Assembly: GCF_014646115.1 (NCBI RefSeq)
Contig: NZ_BMMV01000014.1
Coordinates: 102,469-166,468 of the forward strand
Source: Streptomyces camponoticapitis
GTDB taxonomy: Bacteria; Actinomycetota; Actinomycetes; Streptomycetales; Streptomycetaceae
Direction: 5' to 3'
DNA length: 64,000 nt
Under the pieces are notes generated by a model that saw only the letters and a list, made by a program, of their open reading frames with translations, was not told the origin of the DNA and made no database searches. This document shows, in pieces, positions 61,105 to 64,000 of the stretch. Made by a program: the position numbers and the translations under genes. Numbering within the stretch: position 1 is the first letter of the stretch; the number at the start of each line of letters is the position of its first letter.

Positions 61105-61566
61105 TCAGATGCCGTGCTTCTTGAGGATGGCCTCGACATCGCTGAAGTCGTCGCCGGAGTCGGTGCCGCCGGACTTCTTCGCCTTGGCCGGCCGCGGCTG
61201 CGCCGCGGGCGCCGTGGACGCGCCGAGCGAGGGCGCGGAGGCCGCAGGCGCGACCGCTTCGCGCTGCGCAGCCCTGGCCGCCGCCTTGCGTTCCTTACGG
61301 GTGCCGGCTCCGGCGCGTCGCTCCACCATCCGTGTCGTCATGAACAGCAGCCACGAGAATCCGAGGAGTCCGACACCGACCCAGGCGGTCGGGCTGAACG
61401 CCTTGTCGGCGAGCCACTGGACCACCCCGGTCATCACCAGCGCGACCGGTACCAGCGAGTACGCCGCGATCCTGGTCGCGGTGAGGAAACGCTTGCGGTA
61501 GGCGGTGATCGCCGCGATGCCGAGGCCGGCAGCGGACACCGCGGAACAAATGGTCTCGGCAATCAT
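61105..61566 (-). CDS. Small membrane protein with Ala/Pro-rich tail
   Basis: 153 residues with two or three helices (ICSAVSAAGLGIAAITAY, IAAYSLVPVALVMTGVVQWLA, WVGVGLLGFSWLLFMTTRMV) followed by a basic then Ala/Pro-rich linker (about 90-135) and a conserved-looking acidic end DFSDVEAILKKHGI. ATG at 61564-61566 with GGAGG 6 bases upstream. Unknown function. Confidence 0.8.
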   Translation of the reverse strand: MIAETICSAVSAAGLGIAAITAYRKRFLTATRIAAYSLVPVALVMTGVVQWLADKAFSPTAWVGVGLLGFSWLLFMTTRMVERRAGAGTRKERKAAARAAQREAVAPAASAPSLGASTAPAAQPRPAKAKKSGGTDSGDDFSDVEAILKKHGI

Positions 61567-61771
61567 CCGGTCCTCCAGGCGTGCGCGCCGTCGTCGGTCG
61601 TGGTCAGCTCTCGTCCCGTGTCGGCCCGCGCCGACATGTCGACCCTTCCATCCTGCACCCCCCGGCACGGTACGGGCCACGGTGCGGAGTCACCTCAGGG
61701 AGATCTCCGGGGTCCGCCTCCTCCCCAGGTCCCGGTCAGAAGCGCGGGCGGGGACCTGGAAGACTGGGCGC

Positions 61772-62284
61772 ATGAGTGACTCCCCCACCGCCGGCCCCGT
61801 CGTGCTCGACGTCTGGTGCGAGCTCGAGTGCGTCGACTGCCACACCGCCCTGGCGGACCTGCGCGCGCTGCGGGCGCGCTACGGAGACCGGCTCGACATC
61901 CGGCTGCGGCACTTCCCCCTGGAGAAGCACCGGCACGCGTTCGCCGCCGCCCAGGCGGCCGAGGAGGCGCTGGAGCAGGGCCAGGGCTGGCCCTACGCCG
62001 AGGCCGTGCTGGCCCGCCACACGGAGCTGGCCGCCCGGGGCGAGCCGCTGCTGGTCGAGGTCGCCCGTGAACTCCGCCTGGACGACGAGGAGTTCGACAC
62101 CGCGCTGATCGACGGCCGGCACACCCTGATCGTCGACGCCGACCAGGCCGAGGGCAAGGCGATCGGCGTGACCGGCACGCCCACGTATGTCATCGACGGC
62201 GAACGGCTCGACGGCGGAAAGAGCCAGGAAGGGCTGCGCGAGCGTATCGAGGAGATCGCGGACCGGCTGCTCGCCGGGGGGTGA
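61772..62284 (+). CDS. DsbA/FrnE-like thioredoxin-fold protein
   Basis: 170 residues, no signal peptide, so cytoplasmic. The redox motif is unusual: VWCELECVDCH has Cys16, Cys20 and Cys23, with Cys20-V-D-Cys23 as the CxxC pair. The cis-Pro loop VTGTPTYVI and the C-terminal helix are typical. FrnE relatives in Streptomyces take part in polyketide biosynthesis or redox housekeeping. ATG at 61772; GGACCTGG lies upstream. Confidence 0.85.
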   Translation: MSDSPTAGPVVLDVWCELECVDCHTALADLRALRARYGDRLDIRLRHFPLEKHRHAFAAAQAAEEALEQGQGWPYAEAVLARHTELAARGEPLLVEVARELRLDDEEFDTALIDGRHTLIVDADQAEGKAIGVTGTPTYVIDGERLDGGKSQEGLRERIEEIADRLLAGG

Positions 62285-62324
62285 CACCCGCTCCCCCGAA
62301 GCGGGTGTGGAGCCCGGGGCCCGC

Positions 62325-63164
62325 TCAGAGCAGCGGTTTGAAGACGTTGTGGTGTGTGGTGGCGTACCCGAGCGATTCGTAGAGACCGATCGCCGGGGTG
62401 TTGCCCGCGAAGACGTGCAGGCCGAGCATGCCCGCGCCCGTACGGTGGACGATCCGCTCGGCGTGCAGCATCAGCGCGCGGCCGTAGCCCTTGCCGCGCT
62501 TCTCCGCCTCCACCTCCACGTCGTAGACGAAGGGGATCTCCTGGCCGGGGGCGATCTCCCGGCTGCCCACCCAGACGTGTCCGACGACGTCCTCGTCGTG
62601 GACCAGTACCTCGATCCGGGTGCCGGGGGTGGCCAGGCCCTCGGAGAGGTTGTCGGCGCGGCTGGCCTCGGCCTTGGCGCGGGCCTGTTCAGGCGGCAGG
62701 CCCCGGTCGATCCAGCTCTGCCGGAAGCCTTCGAACAAGCGCTTTTCCCAGACCGCGTACTCCGCCTCGTCCATCGGTCTGCCGCTGACACCGGGCCGCG
62801 GGACCGGGGGCTCCTGGGCGAGCTCCTTGACCATGTTCCTGCTGCGCTCGGTGTAGCCCAGGGTCTCCAGCAGGGGCCGTACGCCGTCGGCCTCGGCCGG
62901 GACGGAGGCGACCACCTGGCCGCAGCCCCAGCCGCGGAGCACCTCCTCGGCGGCCAGCGCGGCGATCGTGCCACGGCCCCGGCGCCGGTCGGCCTCGCCG
63001 ATCCGCAGCCGGCGCAGGACCCCCGCCGGGGTGCCGAAGGCACCGTCCATGGCGAGTTCGATCACGCCCACGGGGCGGCTGTTGTCACACACGTCGTAGG
63101 TGCGTGACTTCATTGCGTCATCGGTCTGCTGAAGCGGCCCGGTCGGCCGCAGAGTGGTGGTCAT
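62325..63164 (-). CDS. Tandem GNAT acetyltransferase
   Basis: 279 residues. Two GNAT halves are seen: LRIGEADRRRGRGTIAALAAEEVLRG near the first acetyl-CoA site and VEAEKRGKGYGRALMLHAERI, the RGKGYG pyrophosphate loop of the second, followed by NTPAIGLYESLGY. The start is uncertain: the ATG at 63162-63164 (MTTTLRPTG) is preferred, but an ATG at 63198-63200 is possible, and neither has a Shine-Dalgarno. The substrate is unknown. It may lie in one transcription unit with the aminotransferase. Confidence 0.82.
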   Translation of the reverse strand: MTTTLRPTGPLQQTDDAMKSRTYDVCDNSRPVGVIELAMDGAFGTPAGVLRRLRIGEADRRRGRGTIAALAAEEVLRGWGCGQVVASVPAEADGVRPLLETLGYTERSRNMVKELAQEPPVPRPGVSGRPMDEAEYAVWEKRLFEGFRQSWIDRGLPPEQARAKAEASRADNLSEGLATPGTRIEVLVHDEDVVGHVWVGSREIAPGQEIPFVYDVEVEAEKRGKGYGRALMLHAERIVHRTGAGMLGLHVFAGNTPAIGLYESLGYATTHHNVFKPLL

Positions 63165-63206
63165 CGGAGGAGTTGTACCCATCTCAGGGGTACGCGTCAT
63201 CAGGTT

Positions 63207-64000
63207 TTACGGATCCAGGTCGCTCGCCGCGCGCTCGTCGAAGACGCGCATGGCCTTGGCGGTGACCGGGCCGGGGGCGCCGGGCAGTTCACGGCCGTCG
63301 AGGCGGTGGACGGCCTGCACGTCGCGCAGCGACGAGGTCACGAAGATCTCGTCGGCCCGGTCGAGCACGTCGAACGGCATCCGCGTCTCATGGGCCCCGC
63401 ACCACTCCACCGTCAGCGCCCGGGTGATACCGGCCAGACAGCCCGAGGAGACGGGCGGGGTGTGCAGCTGCCCGTCGAGTACGACGAAGACGTTGGAGCC
63501 CGTGCCCTCGCACAGGTCCCCGACGGTGTTGGCGAACAGCGCCTCGGAGGCATCCTGTTCGCGGGCCCGGGCGAGGGCGACGACGTTCTCGGCGTACGAC
63601 GTGGTCTTGAGCCCGGTCACGGCGCCGCGTTCGTTGCGGGTCCAGGGGACGGTGATCACCGCGGTGGTGTCCGGGCGGCGCGTCGTCTCCCCGACGGCCA
63701 CGACCAGCGTCGGCCCGGTGTCACCACGGTCCGAGCCGAGCGGCGAGAGACCGCCGGTGTACGTGATGCGCAGCCGGCCCATCGGAACGGGATCGGCCTC
63801 CAGGACCGCGGCGCACGCCGCGCGCACCTCGTCGTGGTCGGGATCGGGCAGTCCGAGACCGCGCGCCGAGCGGGTCAGCCGCTCCAGATGCCGGGTGAGG
63901 GCGAAGGTCCGGCCCTGGACCGTCTTCACCGTCTCGAAGATTCCGTCGCCCACCGTCAGCCCGTGGTCGAGCACGGACACCTGTGCGGCATCGGCCGCCC
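63207..64000 (-). CDS. Aminotransferase class IV (aminodeoxychorismate lyase-like), truncated
   Basis: At least 264 residues; the start lies beyond the right edge, since the frame stays open to 64000 and the family start MWVDG... would be some 20 residues earlier. VSVLDHGLTVGDGIFETVKT is the class IV opening, the PLP lysine is in GLKTTSYAENVVAL, and GTGSNVFVV and SSLRDVQAV are the phosphate contacts. The likely role is PabC (4-amino-4-deoxychorismate lyase) in folate synthesis; branched-chain or D-amino acid transaminases are alternatives. Confidence 0.85.
   Translation of the reverse strand, partial: AADAAQVSVLDHGLTVGDGIFETVKTVQGRTFALTRHLERLTRSARGLGLPDPDHDEVRAACAAVLEADPVPMGRLRITYTGGLSPLGSDRGDTGPTLVVAVGETTRRPDTTAVITVPWTRNERGAVTGLKTTSYAENVVALARAREQDASEALFANTVGDLCEGTGSNVFVVLDGQLHTPPVSSGCLAGITRALTVEWCGAHETRMPFDVLDRADEIFVTSSLRDVQAVHRLDGRELPGAPGPVTAKAMRVFDERAASDLDP

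Overview
The window is chromosomal DNA from a Streptomyces species or a very close relative. GC content is very high, GTG and TTG starts are common, and two developmental regulators confined to this group are present: BldD at 5292 and SsgB at 59650. The gene order (pyr operon, bldD, nusB-efp, aro genes, mltG-ruvX-alaS, rpsD, hisS, relA-apt-secDF, ruvABC, pdxST, PIM lipid genes, thrS, ssgB) is the conserved core arrangement of Streptomyces chromosomes as I remember it. I see no prophage, integrase, transposase, CRISPR array or antibiotic cluster.

Layout. 1-5074 (minus): pyrR-pyrB-pyrC-(PH-like membrane protein)-carA-carB, a tightly overlapping pyrimidine operon; the leader of pyrR carries a PyrR-type RNA hairpin on its Shine-Dalgarno. 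5201-5792 (plus): bldD with a promoter overlapping a BldD-like box. 6198-9563 (minus): nusB, efp, an M24 peptidase homologue with altered metal ligands, and a proline-rich P-loop protein. 9706-13994 (minus): aroQ-aroB-aroK-aroC-aroE, the common aromatic pathway. 13981-20166 (minus): mltG, ruvX, alaS and two small envelope proteins. 20386-22668 (plus): a leaderless NB-ARC/TPR protein, convergent with rpsD. 23338-23356: an iron box in front of a DUF2470 gene. 24219-28476 (minus): rarA, VKOR, hisS, an MBL-fold hydrolase. 28656-30921 (plus): a membrane-anchored cyclophilin and a DUF349 coiled-coil protein.

30994-46985 (minus): relA, apt, secF, secD, yajC, ruvB, ruvA, ruvC, yebC, pdxT, pdxS, a LemA-like membrane protein and a phosphatidylinositol-mannoside cassette (pgsA-type synthase, acyltransferase, mannosyltransferase). 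At 43842-44219 two abutting MITE-like elements follow the mannosyltransferase gene, and half of the second is also found at the end of nusB. 47249-52651: an EF-G-like GTPase, a large membrane protein, a HIT protein and a K+ channel. 52690-55591: thrS and a DEDDh exonuclease. Two identical tRNA-Val(CAC) genes (55668-55739 and 58874-58945) bracket a divergent pair, an SRPBCC protein and an 822-residue membrane protein, separated by a perfect palindrome. 59001-64000: a PGPGW protein, ssgB, a CGNR zinc-finger regulator, a 50-residue membrane peptide, a DsbA-like thioredoxin, a double GNAT protein and a truncated aminotransferase class IV gene.

The window is mainly housekeeping. The most interesting points are regulatory or architectural: the PyrR hairpin with compensatory base change, the iron box shared with the ribosomal rpsD promoter region, the stop-codon-associated MITEs, the palindrome inside the tRNA-bracketed cassette, and protein families with degenerate catalytic motifs (M24 peptidase, EF-G-like GTPase). 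Gene identities come from reading translations and from memory of families; no database search was run.
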